From: Candidatus Cloacimonadota bacterium
Lineage (GTDB): Bacteria > Cloacimonadota > Cloacimonadia > Cloacimonadales > JAIOQZ01
Length of the DNA stretch: 47,205 bases
Assembly (NCBI GenBank): GCA_021108395.1
Contig: JAIOQZ010000007.1
Coordinates: 1-47,205 of the forward strand
Reading direction: 5' to 3'
In this document: in pieces, positions 33,097 to 41,330 of the stretch
Layout: each line of letters opens with the position of its first letter
Position numbering within the stretch: position 1 is the stretch's first letter
Notes under the pieces: model-generated
What the model saw: only the letters and a program-made list of their open reading frames with translations
Told to the model about the DNA's origin: nothing
Databases searched by the model: none
Program-made: the position numbers and the translations under genes

Positions 33097-33516
33097 ATGT
33101 CTGTAAAGTTGTCCACGAAGTGCCGATATGGCACACGAGCTATCACGGAGATTGCACGCGGCTGGCCAGACGCCACCGTGAAAAAACGGCAGATATCGCA
33201 GCGGCAGACCATTCCTGCCTCCTATCTCGAAAATATCCTGCTCGAACTGAAACGCTCAGGATTGGTCACGGCCACCCGTGGCGCAAAGGGAGGCTATCGT
33301 CTTACCCGAGCCCCCGAGGATATATGCGTACTGGACATCCTGAGCGCTTTCGGCGACTCGCTCGTGCCGGTGGATTGCGTGGATGACCCCGACTGCTGTT
33401 CACGGACCAAGCGTTGCGTTTTTCGCCATGTGTGGATGCAACTGCACAAGGCTCAGGAGGAAGCGCTTTCAGGCGTTACCGTGCAGGATTTGATCGACGA
33501 AGAAAACGAGATGTAG
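33097..33516 (+). CDS. Rrf2-family transcriptional regulator with candidate Fe-S cysteines
   Basis: 139 residues. N-terminal winged helix with LSTKCRYGTRAI, the recognition helix segment TIPASYLENILLELKRSGLV, and wing TRGAKGGYRLTRAP, all family hallmarks. Cysteines C94, C100, C101 and C107 fall where IscR/NsrR-type members hold an Fe-S cluster, so it may sense iron-sulfur status, oxygen or NO. ATG 33097 follows AGGAGGA; an upstream in-frame ATG at 33007 has no such site. It is a single gene between the divergent mre operon and convergent permease genes. Regulon unknown; the Fe-S-rich genes at 39336 are a possible but untested target. Confidence 0.92.
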   Translation: MSVKLSTKCRYGTRAITEIARGWPDATVKKRQISQRQTIPASYLENILLELKRSGLVTATRGAKGGYRLTRAPEDICVLDILSAFGDSLVPVDCVDDPDCCSRTKRCVFRHVWMQLHKAQEEALSGVTVQDLIDEENEM

Positions 33517-33529
33517 GCCTGCTCGCAAT

Positions 33530-33556
33530 AAACCGCCCGGCGTCACCGGGCGGTTT
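33530..33556. terminator. Bidirectional intrinsic terminator
   Basis: An 11-bp perfect stem AAACCGCCCGG/CCGGGCGGTTT with a 5-base loop lies between the convergent Rrf2 gene and the permease gene. Confidence 0.8.
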
Positions 33557-33576
33557 GTTGTTGGCGAAAGTTATGC

Positions 33577-34569
33577 TCACCCCTTCAGCCCGCTGCTGGC
33601 GAACGAGCTGATGATCTGGCGCTGCGCCAGAAGGAACAGAGCGATGAGCGGCGCGATGCTGAACGTGCTGGCCGCCATCAACAGCGTGGTCTGCGAGCTC
33701 GACTCCTGGCTGAAATAGCTCAAGCCAACCTGTAGCACACGCAGTGACTCGCTGTTGGTCATCACCAGCGGCCACATGAAGCTGTTCCAACTACCGATGA
33801 CAGAGAAGATGGCCGCCGTGGCGAGCACTGACTTGGACAGTGGCAGCACTATCTGCCATAACATGCGAAACCGGCTGCAACCGTCGATGGCCGCCGCGTC
33901 GAAGAGGTCTTGCGGGATTGTCTTGAAGTGCTGCCGCAGCAGGAAGATAGTGAAGATATTTGCCATCCAGGGGATGATGAGCGCCTGATAGGTGTCGATC
34001 CAGCCCAAGTGGTTCAGCAGAACGTACGATGGAATCAGATAGATTGGTTGCGGCACCATCATCATGCTAATGAACAGGTAGAATAGGAAGTCCTTGCCAA
34101 TGAACCGCATACGCGCAAAAGCATATGCCGACAGCGCGCCGGTGACAATCACCCCGACCATCACCGTCAATGAGACCAGAATAGTGTTGAAGAAATAGCG
34201 CCCGAACGGCACTTTGTTCCAGGCTTTGGTGAAGTTTTCCCAGTGTGGAACCACCTTGCGCTCGCGGTGAACGGCTGCGGCGGGTACTTTGATGTAAGTG
34301 TAGGCCGGATCGCGAATGATGAAGCCTTCATCGTCGAAGAAGTGGACGTAGGCGCTGTCTCCCTCGGCGCTCACCACCTTCACGCGATGCTCGACAGCGC
34401 CGTCGTGGTAGTAACTGAAATCGTCGATGGGCACGAAGCCCACATGCCCCTTGTTCACCTCGATCTGGCTCTTGAGAGCCGTGGTGGCCATCCACAGAAA
34501 GGGCATTATCATGGTGAGGCCGCACAGGGCCAGCACAAAGTAAATCAGGCCTTTACCAATCCGTTGCAT
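33577..34569 (-). CDS. Sugar-type ABC transporter permease (MalG/UgpE-like) with periplasmic insertion
   Basis: 330 residues, six membrane helices. The EAA loop, which docks the ATPase, is DAAAIDGCSRFRMLWQIVLPLS. Relatives are usually about 275-285 residues. The excess lies between helix 1 and NFTKAWNKVPFGRYFFNT, where residues about 40-100 form a beta-rich segment (SYYHDGAVEHRVKVVS, SAYVHFFDDEGFIIRD). It pairs with the MalF/UgpA-type permease at 35456-36388, but a phosphatase gene and a 232-bp gap with its own promoter lie between them. No ATPase or binding-protein gene is in the window. Confidence 0.92.
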   Translation of the reverse strand: MQRIGKGLIYFVLALCGLTMIMPFLWMATTALKSQIEVNKGHVGFVPIDDFSYYHDGAVEHRVKVVSAEGDSAYVHFFDDEGFIIRDPAYTYIKVPAAAVHRERKVVPHWENFTKAWNKVPFGRYFFNTILVSLTVMVGVIVTGALSAYAFARMRFIGKDFLFYLFISMMMVPQPIYLIPSYVLLNHLGWIDTYQALIIPWMANIFTIFLLRQHFKTIPQDLFDAAAIDGCSRFRMLWQIVLPLSKSVLATAAIFSVIGSWNSFMWPLVMTNSESLRVLQVGLSYFSQESSSQTTLLMAASTFSIAPLIALFLLAQRQIISSFASSGLKG

Positions 34570-34650
34570 CAGAAACTCCGTTTCTCAGGCTGTTGACTAT
34601 ACGAAATAATTCATATCAGTGAATCATATGATCCGGTCAGAGTATCTTTT

Positions 34651-34671
34651 GCTGAACTTCGGGGATTCAGC
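34651..34671 (-). other. Hairpin at the start of the permease leader
   Basis: Arms GCTGAA and TTCAGC (6 bp) with a 9-base loop lie immediately downstream of the -10 box at 34674-34679, so the transcript would begin in or at this hairpin, about 85 bases before the start codon. It may stabilise the mRNA 5' end or act as an operator. Confidence 0.4.
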
Positions 34672-34673
34672 GT

Positions 34674-34702
34674 ATAATAATACGCATTCACCCTCAGTTC
34701 AA
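34674..34702 (-). promoter_or_regulatory. Promoter for the downstream permease gene
   Basis: On the minus strand TTGAAC (34702-34697), 17-base spacer, TATTAT (34679-34674). It lets the second permease be transcribed apart from the upstream phosphatase and first permease. A GCGTAT/ATACGC dyad overlaps the -10. Confidence 0.6.
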
Positions 34703-34801
34703 CAAAACATATCTCTGATTTGCTTTTCATAAAGCAAACACAAAACGCAGATTGTTTCCTTTGTCAACAATCTGATTAAAGAGAAAACGGCTCTATTGAG
34801 T

Positions 34802-35440
34802 TCACAGGCTCACTCCATCCATCGCCGTCATCTCGCTCAAATGCCTGACGTCACCCCAATTGACAAGACGCCACTCGCCATTGTTACAGACGAACGTGTG
34901 CAGCCCGCAATTGAAGCACGACCATCGCCGCCGTGACTGCGGGGGCAGTCCCAGCACCCACTTCAGCATGTAACCGAGACATCCACCGTGAGTAACCACC
35001 AGTACACGCCCGCCGGCGTGTGCCTCGGCAATCTCCGCACAAGCGCTGCTCACACGGTCAAACGCCTGTCGCTGGCTTTCACCGCCAGGCACTATCCAGT
35101 CGGCATCGTCGGAGTAGAACTGCCGTAACGCCTCGGGGTGCCGACTGGCAAACTCGTTATATGTGAGCCCCTGCAAGACGCCCAGGTGACGTTCGCGCAA
35201 TCTGGCATCTGGCACGGGTTGCAACCCGGTAGCGGCCTCAATGGCCTGCGCTGTCTGCATTGCCCGCAACAGGTCACTGCTGTACAGCGCATCCCAGCGT
35301 TGGTTTGCCAGAGCTTGTGCCACCGCCTCCGACTGCGCCAGGCCTGCCTCGCCCAGGGGAATGTCTATATGCCCCTGATAGCGGCGCACTTTGTTCCAGC
35401 CGGTTTCGCCATGGCGCACCAGCACCAGTTCGGTCGTCAA
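34802..35440 (-). CDS. Histidine phosphatase family protein (phosphoglycerate mutase-like)
   Basis: 212 residues. Catalytic RHG motif with H10 (LVRHGETGWN), R59 in SSDLLRAMQTA, acid/base Glu83 in LRERHLGVLQG, and second His151 in VVTHGG. The branch is that of cofactor-dependent phosphoglycerate mutase, alpha-ribazole phosphatase and broad-specificity sugar phosphatases; the substrate cannot be read from sequence. It lies 15 bp after a sugar ABC permease gene and before a second one, which hints at a sugar phosphate substrate. The C-terminal part has CFNCGLHTF, with two Cys. Confidence 0.92.
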   Translation of the reverse strand: MTTELVLVRHGETGWNKVRRYQGHIDIPLGEAGLAQSEAVAQALANQRWDALYSSDLLRAMQTAQAIEAATGLQPVPDARLRERHLGVLQGLTYNEFASRHPEALRQFYSDDADWIVPGGESQRQAFDRVSSACAEIAEAHAGGRVLVVTHGGCLGYMLKWVLGLPPQSRRRWSCFNCGLHTFVCNNGEWRLVNWGDVRHLSEMTAMDGVSL

Positions 35441-35455
35441 TCTTCCATCCGTCGG

Positions 35456-36388
35456 CTAATAGTGAACATGCTTCTCGAGCCGCTTTTGCAACATCGTAAG
35501 CGTGAGGATGATGCCGAACAGCACGAGCGCGATGGCGCTGGCGTAGCTCAGGTTACCGCTTTCGCCGAAACCTTTGTCAAAGATGTAATAGACAATCACC
35601 TTCGTCGTGCCCAGGGGACCGCCGATGGGCGGACCGGTCATCAGGTAAACCTGGCTGAATACCTGGAATGTGGTGATGGTTGACATCATCATCACGTAAT
35701 AGGTGGTGGGCGAAATCATGGGCACGGTGATGTCGAAGAACTGACGGGAGCGGCTGGCGCCGTCGATGGACGCCGCCTCATAATAGACGCCAGGGATGTT
35801 TTGCAACCCGGCCAGGTAGATGATGGTATTGTAGCCCAGCGAGCGCCATATGGAAACCAGGATGATGCTGAACAGTGCCAGCGAAGGCCCTTGCAGGTAG
35901 ATCGGCAGCTCCATGCCGATGCTCTCGAACAGCAGCTTGAAGATGCCATCGCTTTCGGCCAGCCAGCCCAGCGGCTCGAAGCCGACCATGCGCAGCAGGT
36001 AGTTGGCCAGGCCGCTCTGCTGGTTGAAGATGATCTTCCAGACGATGCTGATGGCCACCATCGAGGTGACAGTGGGGATGAAATAGACGGTGCGAAAAAA
36101 TGCGCGCAGGAACTTGATGCTGTTGAGCAGATTGGCGAACACCAGCGAAAAGACGAGGCTGCACGGTACCACCAGAATGACCAGCCAGAAGGTGTTGACC
36201 ATCGACTGCCAGAACTCGTTATCCCGCAGGATGTCGAAATAGTTCTGCATTCCGATGAACCCGCCCATGCCGTCCACGTTCCACTCGAAAAAGCTGATAA
36301 CGAATGAGATAACGATGGGAATGAGCCGGAACAGCACGATGATGATCGCTGCCGGCAGGATGTACATGAAAGGCGAGAACTTCTTCAT
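35456..36388 (-). CDS. Sugar-type ABC transporter permease (MalF/UgpA-like)
   Basis: 310 residues with six membrane helices. EAA loop: YYEAASIDGASRSRQFFDITVPMI. The N-terminal helix (FMYILPAAIIIVLFRLIPIVISFVISFFEW) and the block FFRTVYFIPTVTSMVAISIVWKIIF are typical of the carbohydrate uptake transporter-1 family. The start has GGGAGAAG. It opens a leftward unit with the phosphatase 15 bp downstream, then the second permease. Substrate unknown; the solute-binding protein and ATPase must be encoded elsewhere. Confidence 0.93.
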   Translation of the reverse strand: MKKFSPFMYILPAAIIIVLFRLIPIVISFVISFFEWNVDGMGGFIGMQNYFDILRDNEFWQSMVNTFWLVILVVPCSLVFSLVFANLLNSIKFLRAFFRTVYFIPTVTSMVAISIVWKIIFNQQSGLANYLLRMVGFEPLGWLAESDGIFKLLFESIGMELPIYLQGPSLALFSIILVSIWRSLGYNTIIYLAGLQNIPGVYYEAASIDGASRSRQFFDITVPMISPTTYYVMMMSTITTFQVFSQVYLMTGPPIGGPLGTTKVIVYYIFDKGFGESGNLSYASAIALVLFGIILTLTMLQKRLEKHVHY

Positions 36389-36428
36389 CTGGCTTCTCCC
36401 TTCGATATCGATTTACGCACTCCTGACG

Positions 36429-36456
36429 ATATCAGGGTTGACGGTGGGATTGTCAA
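36429..36456 (-). promoter_or_regulatory. Promoter of the first permease gene with overlapping dyad
   Basis: On the minus strand a consensus TTGACA (36456-36451), 16-base spacer, TGATAT (36434-36429). The -35 is one arm of the dyad TTGAC-N9-GTCAA (36438-36456), a plausible repressor site. A TCGATATCGA palindrome lies at 36402-36411. Confidence 0.5.
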
Positions 36457-36503
36457 CATATTCCGTTCAGTGTTCCTTTGCTGCGTTTTAGTGCAATAGA
36501 AGA

Positions 36504-36532
36504 TTGACAAACGAGGTAACAACGGCAATTTT
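36504..36532 (+). promoter_or_regulatory. Possible promoter of the long rightward operon
   Basis: Consensus TTGACA (36504-36509), 17-base spacer, AATTTT (36527-36532). A second candidate, TTGGCA-N17-TATAAC (36531-36559), has better -10 identity but would start only about 8 bases before the ATG. Confidence 0.45.
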
Positions 36533-36573
36533 GGCAGGTTGATATGTATGAACTATAACTAAAGGTAAACAAT

Positions 36574-37791
36574 ATGAGAAAACTGCTTCTGCTTTGTGTC
36601 CTGGCGGCGCTTTCCGTCGGGCTTCCGGCCAACTCCATTTTTTCAATCGAAGGGATGCCGGAGCGTTACTACAGCTACGACGTTTATGGAATCGGCGCCG
36701 GCGACACCGGCTGGGCCGACCTCTTCCGGCTCAATCTCGGCCACGGCAATCCCGCTCTGGCCGTCACCTCGAACACCGTCAATTTCAGCGCCGCCGCCAC
36801 CTTCGGCTATATGACCTACGAAGACAGGGACGGCAACAGTTTTCGCGACGACGGCATCACCTTCCCCTATGCATCCTTCACGATACCCATGCGGGCATTG
36901 CGATTCGGGCTGCATTTCTCGACCATCTCGGCGGGGAATGTGACCAACGAGCGCTTGCGCAACTTCGATCTGGACGACGAAACAACAGTCGAGGTGAACG
37001 AAGAGAACCGCATCCAGAGCAGCATCTACCGCACAGACTTTCTCGTGGCGCTCAAGAACAGATTCTGCCATGTGGGGGTGGCGGTGAACGGCTACATCGG
37101 CCAGCGTGTGCACAACGTGAAGCAGGATTTCACCGACGCCGGCTACATGGACACCCAATACGAAGTCGCCTGTTTCTATCAGGGTCTGGGGGTTACAGTG
37201 GGGTTGGCCAGGCGTTTTGGCGACGTGGCCGCTTCGCTTTCCTGGGCCAGCGGCGCAAACCTCGATGGCGATGAAGAGTTCACCAGCATCTTCAACACCG
37301 AGAAACTGGGCGCCGCCGAGTACGAACTGCCCATGCACCTGGGCTTCGGATTGGCCTGGCGTATGCAGGAAACACTCAAGGCCACCTTCGACCTGCACTA
37401 CGAGATGTGGGAAGACACCACCACCTACACCGATGGCGTCAACACCTGGAAGGTGGGTCTGGGACTCAGCTATGACCCGCTGTGGGGTTATGGAAGCTGG
37501 TATGAGCGAATTCCGTTGCGGCTTGGCGTGGGCCATCGTCTGCTGCCGTTCAAGGCCAACGACTCGGAAGTAAAAGAGACGTTGCTCTCACTGGGCATCT
37601 CGGCGCCACTGCGAAACCCCGGCGACCAGATTCAGTTCTCTGTGCAATACATCATGCGGGGCGACAAGCAGAACAACGGCGTCGAGGACAACTGCCTGCT
37701 GTTCAGCATCGGCGCCACCGGCTTCGACATCTTCAAGGTTCGCACCAAGCGCACCGCCCCCCGCGAAATCCCCAAGCCAGACGGGTATTGA
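36574..37791 (+). CDS. Outer-membrane beta-barrel protein (FadL/PorV-like)
   Basis: 405 residues with a signal peptide (LLLLCVLAALSVGLPANS). The mature N-terminus, RYYSYDVYGIGAGDTGWADLF, followed by alternating amphipathic strands (NFSAAATFGYMTYED, ASFTIPMRALRFGLHFSTI, TLKATFDLHYEMWED), resembles the PorV/FadL-type barrels common in FCB bacteria. Function could be hydrophobic solute uptake or secretion support. AAAGG lies 8 bases before the ATG. It is first in the rightward operon; the DHH gene begins one base after its stop. Confidence 0.75.
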   Translation: MRKLLLLCVLAALSVGLPANSIFSIEGMPERYYSYDVYGIGAGDTGWADLFRLNLGHGNPALAVTSNTVNFSAAATFGYMTYEDRDGNSFRDDGITFPYASFTIPMRALRFGLHFSTISAGNVTNERLRNFDLDDETTVEVNEENRIQSSIYRTDFLVALKNRFCHVGVAVNGYIGQRVHNVKQDFTDAGYMDTQYEVACFYQGLGVTVGLARRFGDVAASLSWASGANLDGDEEFTSIFNTEKLGAAEYELPMHLGFGLAWRMQETLKATFDLHYEMWEDTTTYTDGVNTWKVGLGLSYDPLWGYGSWYERIPLRLGVGHRLLPFKANDSEVKETLLSLGISAPLRNPGDQIQFSVQYIMRGDKQNNGVEDNCLLFSIGATGFDIFKVRTKRTAPREIPKPDGY

Positions 37792-37792
37792 G

Positions 37793-39322
37793 ATGCGTTT
37801 CCACTGGGATTGGACACCCCTGCCGCAGCAGGATCCAGTCGAGCAGTTGCGGTTGCGGCGGCCATTGGAAGAACACAGCGGCGGTTCTTCGGAAGACGAA
37901 ACGCTTGCCGGTATCGACGAGGCCATCGACCGCATAGTGTGCGCCCTGCAATCCAAGGAGCCGTTGATCATTTACGGCGATGACGACCCCGACGGTATTT
38001 GCAGCACCTACATCCTTTTCGATTATCTGCAAAAGCTCGGTTCGCAGCATCATTACTACTACATTCGTAACCGTTTGCACGAACCACACGGATTGCACCC
38101 CGGTTTTGTGGAGCATGTGCGCCAGCGCGGATTCAAGCTGGTGGTGACGGTGGATGGCGGCAGCAGTTCATTCGAGGGAATAGCGCGCTTGAATGAACTT
38201 GGCGTGGACACCATCATCACCGACCACCATCTATTGCCCGATGGTCTGCCAGACGCCTACACGATGGTCAACCCGCAATGCGAGGGCACTCCAGCCCACC
38301 TGAAGCATCTCGCTGGAGCAGGCGTTGTGTGGCAGCTTGTGCAGCGAATGGCCGAGAAGCTTCAGGTGAAGCCCGACCCCGCCTACGTTATCTGGGCCGC
38401 CATCGGCACACTGGCCGACAAAGTTCCCCTGGTGGGCTATAACCGCACTTTATGCCAGGAGGCCATCGAAAATCTCTTCGTGCTGGCCGACGCCACGCTC
38501 AAGCATTTGTTCAACGCTCTGTATGTCACCTGTGAGACCACCTCGCGCATCCACTTCATGCAGCAAACATATAAGTTGCTTTCCAGCGGGCGCGCCGACA
38601 ACGGCGAGAACATAGCCATGAGCTTTCTGTTGGCTACGAAGGTCGAAAAGGGACGCTACTTCCGCCGCCTGCTGTCTGGAAAGCAGATCTACGATGAGCA
38701 GGCATCGCGTGTTGTGGAATACCTGCGGCAACACCCGCCCAATCCCGAGGATGCCTATTACCTGCTGCATGACGAAGACGATGAAATCCCGCAACTCCTG
38801 TGCAGCTTCGCCGCCGCCTACATGACCGGCACACAAAAAATACCGGCGCTGGTCATCAAGCATCGCCGAGGCGTGCTGGTCTGCGAGGCCCGCAGCACCG
38901 ACGGCCTGCACCTCGTCGATGCCTTTCACGCCTGCCGCGACATGATGAGCGATTATGGCGGCCATGCCCGCGCAGCGGGCTTTACGCTGCTCCCTGGCCG
39001 GCTCGATGAGTTCAAAGAACGTTTTCACCGTCACGTTGAAGCCCACCGCGTTCAGATTATCGCGCACCGGCGCATTGAGATTGACGCCGAGGTGCAGCCG
39101 AAAGACATCAATGACGATCTGCTGCGAGAACTTAACCGGCTGAAGCCATTTGGCAACAACAACCCCGAGCCGGTGTTCATTATGCGCGATGTGCGCGGTG
39201 GAATAGTGCGAGAAGTGTTTCAGACCGACAAGATGCTCGAGCAGGGAACTCGCTATGACATCGTTTTCCATCTTCGTGGCGATGACTTTTTGCATATATT
39301 AGATTATCAGGAAATTCAGTAG
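37793..39322 (+). CDS. DHH/DHHA1-family phosphoesterase, RecJ-like
   Basis: 509 residues. DHH domain: motif I YGDDDPDGICS (61-71), motif II VVTVDGGSS with D121, motif III ITDHHLLPDG (DHH at 144-146). The DHHA1-type domain ends with GGHARAAGFTL. These metal-binding motifs define RecJ-type single-strand exonucleases and related nanoRNases. The length and layout fit RecJ, but bacterial RecJ normally has DCG where this has DGG, so substrate may differ. It is translationally linked to the barrel gene (TGA-G-ATG) and 13 bp before the ferredoxin gene. The C-terminal region (LKPFGNNNPEPVFIMRDV) matches the RecJ OB-fold segment. Confidence 0.88.
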   Translation: MRFHWDWTPLPQQDPVEQLRLRRPLEEHSGGSSEDETLAGIDEAIDRIVCALQSKEPLIIYGDDDPDGICSTYILFDYLQKLGSQHHYYYIRNRLHEPHGLHPGFVEHVRQRGFKLVVTVDGGSSSFEGIARLNELGVDTIITDHHLLPDGLPDAYTMVNPQCEGTPAHLKHLAGAGVVWQLVQRMAEKLQVKPDPAYVIWAAIGTLADKVPLVGYNRTLCQEAIENLFVLADATLKHLFNALYVTCETTSRIHFMQQTYKLLSSGRADNGENIAMSFLLATKVEKGRYFRRLLSGKQIYDEQASRVVEYLRQHPPNPEDAYYLLHDEDDEIPQLLCSFAAAYMTGTQKIPALVIKHRRGVLVCEARSTDGLHLVDAFHACRDMMSDYGGHARAAGFTLLPGRLDEFKERFHRHVEAHRVQIIAHRRIEIDAEVQPKDINDDLLRELNRLKPFGNNNPEPVFIMRDVRGGIVREVFQTDKMLEQGTRYDIVFHLRGDDFLHILDYQEIQ

Positions 39323-39335
39323 GACAGGAGAGCGA

Positions 39336-39515
39336 ATGAAGGTAAATTCTTCTTTATGCGACATTTGTGGAACCTGCGTCGCCGTCTGCCCTGTTGACGC
39401 TATTCGCGTGAGCGAGTTTTGCGTACACATCGAGATGGATGTGTGCACCCAGTGCGGCAACTGCCTGCAAGTATGCCCTGCTCGTGCAATCACCGTAGAG
39501 GGAGACGCCTCGTGA
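39336..39515 (+). CDS. Small 2[4Fe-4S] ferredoxin
   Basis: 59 residues. Two perfect cluster motifs, CDICGTCVAVCP and CTQCGNCLQVCP (C-x2-C-x2-C-x3-CP), with the usual pseudo-twofold arrangement. The stop overlaps the GTG start of the geranylgeranyl reductase by 4 bp, so the two are translationally coupled. In Methanosarcina acetivorans an adjacent ferredoxin supplies electrons to geranylgeranyl reductase; the same partnership is inferred here. Confidence 0.93.
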   Translation: MKVNSSLCDICGTCVAVCPVDAIRVSEFCVHIEMDVCTQCGNCLQVCPARAITVEGDAS

Positions 39516-40705
39516 GCGCCCGCGAATATGATGTCGTGGTAGTTGGCGCCGGGCCGGCCGGCAGCATCACGGCCCGCTTTGCCGCTCAGGGTGGCGCAGG
39601 CGTACTCATGCTCGAGCGTGACCGCGAGCCGGGCATTCCAGTCCGCTGCGCCGAGGGAGTTTCTCGCGCCGGTATCGAACCATACATAGAGCCGGACGAA
39701 CGCTGGATTGCCGCCCGCATCGAAGGCGCCCGCCTGCATGCGCCAGGCGGCCACTTTGTCGATATGACTCACGTGGGTACTGGCTATGTGCTCGAACGTC
39801 GCATCTTTGACACCGAGCTGGCCAACATGGCTCTGCGCGCAGGCGCTCACCTGCTGTGCAAGGCCGATGCGGTTGGCCTGGTGCACGAGGATGGCCGCAT
39901 TGCGGGGGTGAAGTATCGCCACAATGGCGAGCTGCGCACCGTCCGCTGCCGCATCGTGGTCGGCGCCGACGGCGTGGAAAGCCGCGTGGGCCGCTGGGCC
40001 GGCATCGACACGGCGGTGGCTCTGTCCGACATCGACACATGCTGCCAATATACCCTGGCTGGCATTGAGACGCTTCCCAACCTGTGCGAGTTCTACTTCG
40101 GCAACGGCGTATCACCTGGCGGATACGTATGGATATTTCCCAAAGGCCCCGACACCGCCAACGTAGGCATCGGCGTCGCCGGGCATCTCGCCGCAAACAA
40201 AGCCCCCCGCGAATACCTCGACGAATTTGTCGCCCGCCGCTTTCCCGACGCCCGCATCAACTACATAGTTTACGGCGGTGTGCCCACGGCGTGTTCACCC
40301 AGGCATATCTCTGAAGACGGTATCATGCTGGTGGGAGACGCGGCGCGGCAGGTGAACCCGATAACCGGCGGTGGCGTCGTTCAGGGAATGGTGGCCGGCG
40401 AGATGGCCGGTCGCACCGCTGCCGAAGCGATAAAAAGCGGCGATGTTTCCCGCAGGACGCTGAAGGCCTACGACAAAGCCTGGATGAAAGCGCTGGGCAA
40501 CACGCAGCGAACCATGTGGAGTCTCAAGGAGCGCTTCTTGAAAATGGACGACGAACGCTTCAATCGCCTGGTGAGCACGTTTCAGAAGGTGCCGCAGGAG
40601 CAGTTCGATCTCAAGTCGCTGTTCAAGGAAGCTATCCGCGAGGATCCGAAGCTGGTGGCCGAGGTGGCCCGCGCGTTCCTGGTCACCAAAATACGCGGCA
40701 AATAA
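39512..40705 (+). CDS. Geranylgeranyl reductase family flavoprotein (archaeal-type)
   Basis: 397 residues from GTG 39512, which overlaps the ferredoxin stop and follows AGAGGGAG. FAD Rossmann motif GAGPAG (12-17), then the family Cys46 in PVRCAEG, GGYVWIFPKGPDTANVGIG, and the second FAD site GDAARQVNPITGGGV (about 285-299). This family saturates isoprenoid double bonds: digeranylgeranyl lipids or dolichol-type polyprenols in archaea, chlorophyll side chains in phototrophs. No bacteriochlorophyll genes are near. The neighbours (ferredoxin, dolichol-kinase-like, DPM-like) suggest reduction of a polyprenol or archaeal-type lipid chain. The upstream in-frame extension overlaps the ferredoxin and was rejected. 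Confidence 0.92.
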   Translation: MSAREYDVVVVGAGPAGSITARFAAQGGAGVLMLERDREPGIPVRCAEGVSRAGIEPYIEPDERWIAARIEGARLHAPGGHFVDMTHVGTGYVLERRIFDTELANMALRAGAHLLCKADAVGLVHEDGRIAGVKYRHNGELRTVRCRIVVGADGVESRVGRWAGIDTAVALSDIDTCCQYTLAGIETLPNLCEFYFGNGVSPGGYVWIFPKGPDTANVGIGVAGHLAANKAPREYLDEFVARRFPDARINYIVYGGVPTACSPRHISEDGIMLVGDAARQVNPITGGGVVQGMVAGEMAGRTAAEAIKSGDVSRRTLKAYDKAWMKALGNTQRTMWSLKERFLKMDDERFNRLVSTFQKVPQEQFDLKSLFKEAIREDPKLVAEVARAFLVTKIRGK

Positions 40706-40719
40706 CCGCGCCCAGGCTC

Positions 40720-41319
40720 ATGCAGCATAAAATTCGCACCGAGGTGTTGCGCAAGCTTATCCACATGAGTTCGCTCATTATTCCGCTGGGCTACCGCTAT
40801 ATTGTTCACGAAGACCGCAAGGTCATGTTTCTTATCATGCTTCCGCTCACACTCATTATGCTCATCGTCGAGATAGTGCGGCTGGAGCACAAAACGTTCA
40901 AGCGGGTATTTTTCAAGACATTCGGCATCATGCTGCGCCGTCACGAAGAGAGCAACTTTACCGGCGCCACGTATCTCATGGTGTCTTCGGTGGTCTGCAT
41001 CGCGTTCTTCCCTGGTCACAACATCGCCTTTCTCGCCCTGTCGTCACTGGCGGTGGGCGATACGCTGGCGGCCATCGTTGGCATGAGCCTGGGTCGGCGC
41101 AAATTTGTGGGCTCGAAAAAGAGCCTCGAGGGCAGCCTGGCCTGCTTCACCGGCATAATGGCTTTTGGCTTGGTGTTCGGAGTCAACCCGACGCTGACGT
41201 TCATTGGCGCGCTGGTGGCCACCCTGGCCGAGCTTTCACGTTATCCGCTTGACGACAACATCAAGATTCCGCTTTCGGTTGCGCTGGCAATGGCTCTGGC
41301 GCGATTCATATTCATTTGA
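40720..41319 (+). CDS. CTP-dependent dolichol/diacylglycerol/phytol kinase family membrane protein
   Basis: 199 residues, about six membrane helices. Family marks: EVLRKLIHMSSLIIPLGY at the N-terminus, LAVGDTLAAIVGMSLGRRKF and KKSLEGSLACF, the SEC59/Dgk1/VTE5 pattern, related to CTP transferases. The expected reaction is phosphorylation of a long-chain isoprenoid or diacylglycerol with CTP. It starts 14 bp after the reductase and its TGA is 11 bp before the GT2 start. Substrate is inferred from context (polyprenol); diacylglycerol remains possible. Confidence 0.82.
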   Translation: MQHKIRTEVLRKLIHMSSLIIPLGYRYIVHEDRKVMFLIMLPLTLIMLIVEIVRLEHKTFKRVFFKTFGIMLRRHEESNFTGATYLMVSSVVCIAFFPGHNIAFLALSSLAVGDTLAAIVGMSLGRRKFVGSKKSLEGSLACFTGIMAFGLVFGVNPTLTFIGALVATLAELSRYPLDDNIKIPLSVALAMALARFIFI

Positions 41320-41330
41320 GGGAGGCGCCC

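Noticed and set aside
34570-34801. Riboswitch or small RNA in the gap upstream of the second permease
   Set aside because: Only a promoter and one short hairpin could be supported; no conserved aptamer core was recognised.
38000-39322. DHH protein as part of the lipid pathway
   Set aside because: Its motifs are those of RecJ-type phosphoesterases; only operon position links it to the lipid genes.
39512-40705. Reductase as a (bacterio)chlorophyll geranylgeranyl reductase (ChlP/BchP)
   Set aside because: No photosynthesis genes are present, and the linked ferredoxin, kinase and DPM-like genes favour a polyprenol or archaeal-type lipid substrate. Not fully excluded.
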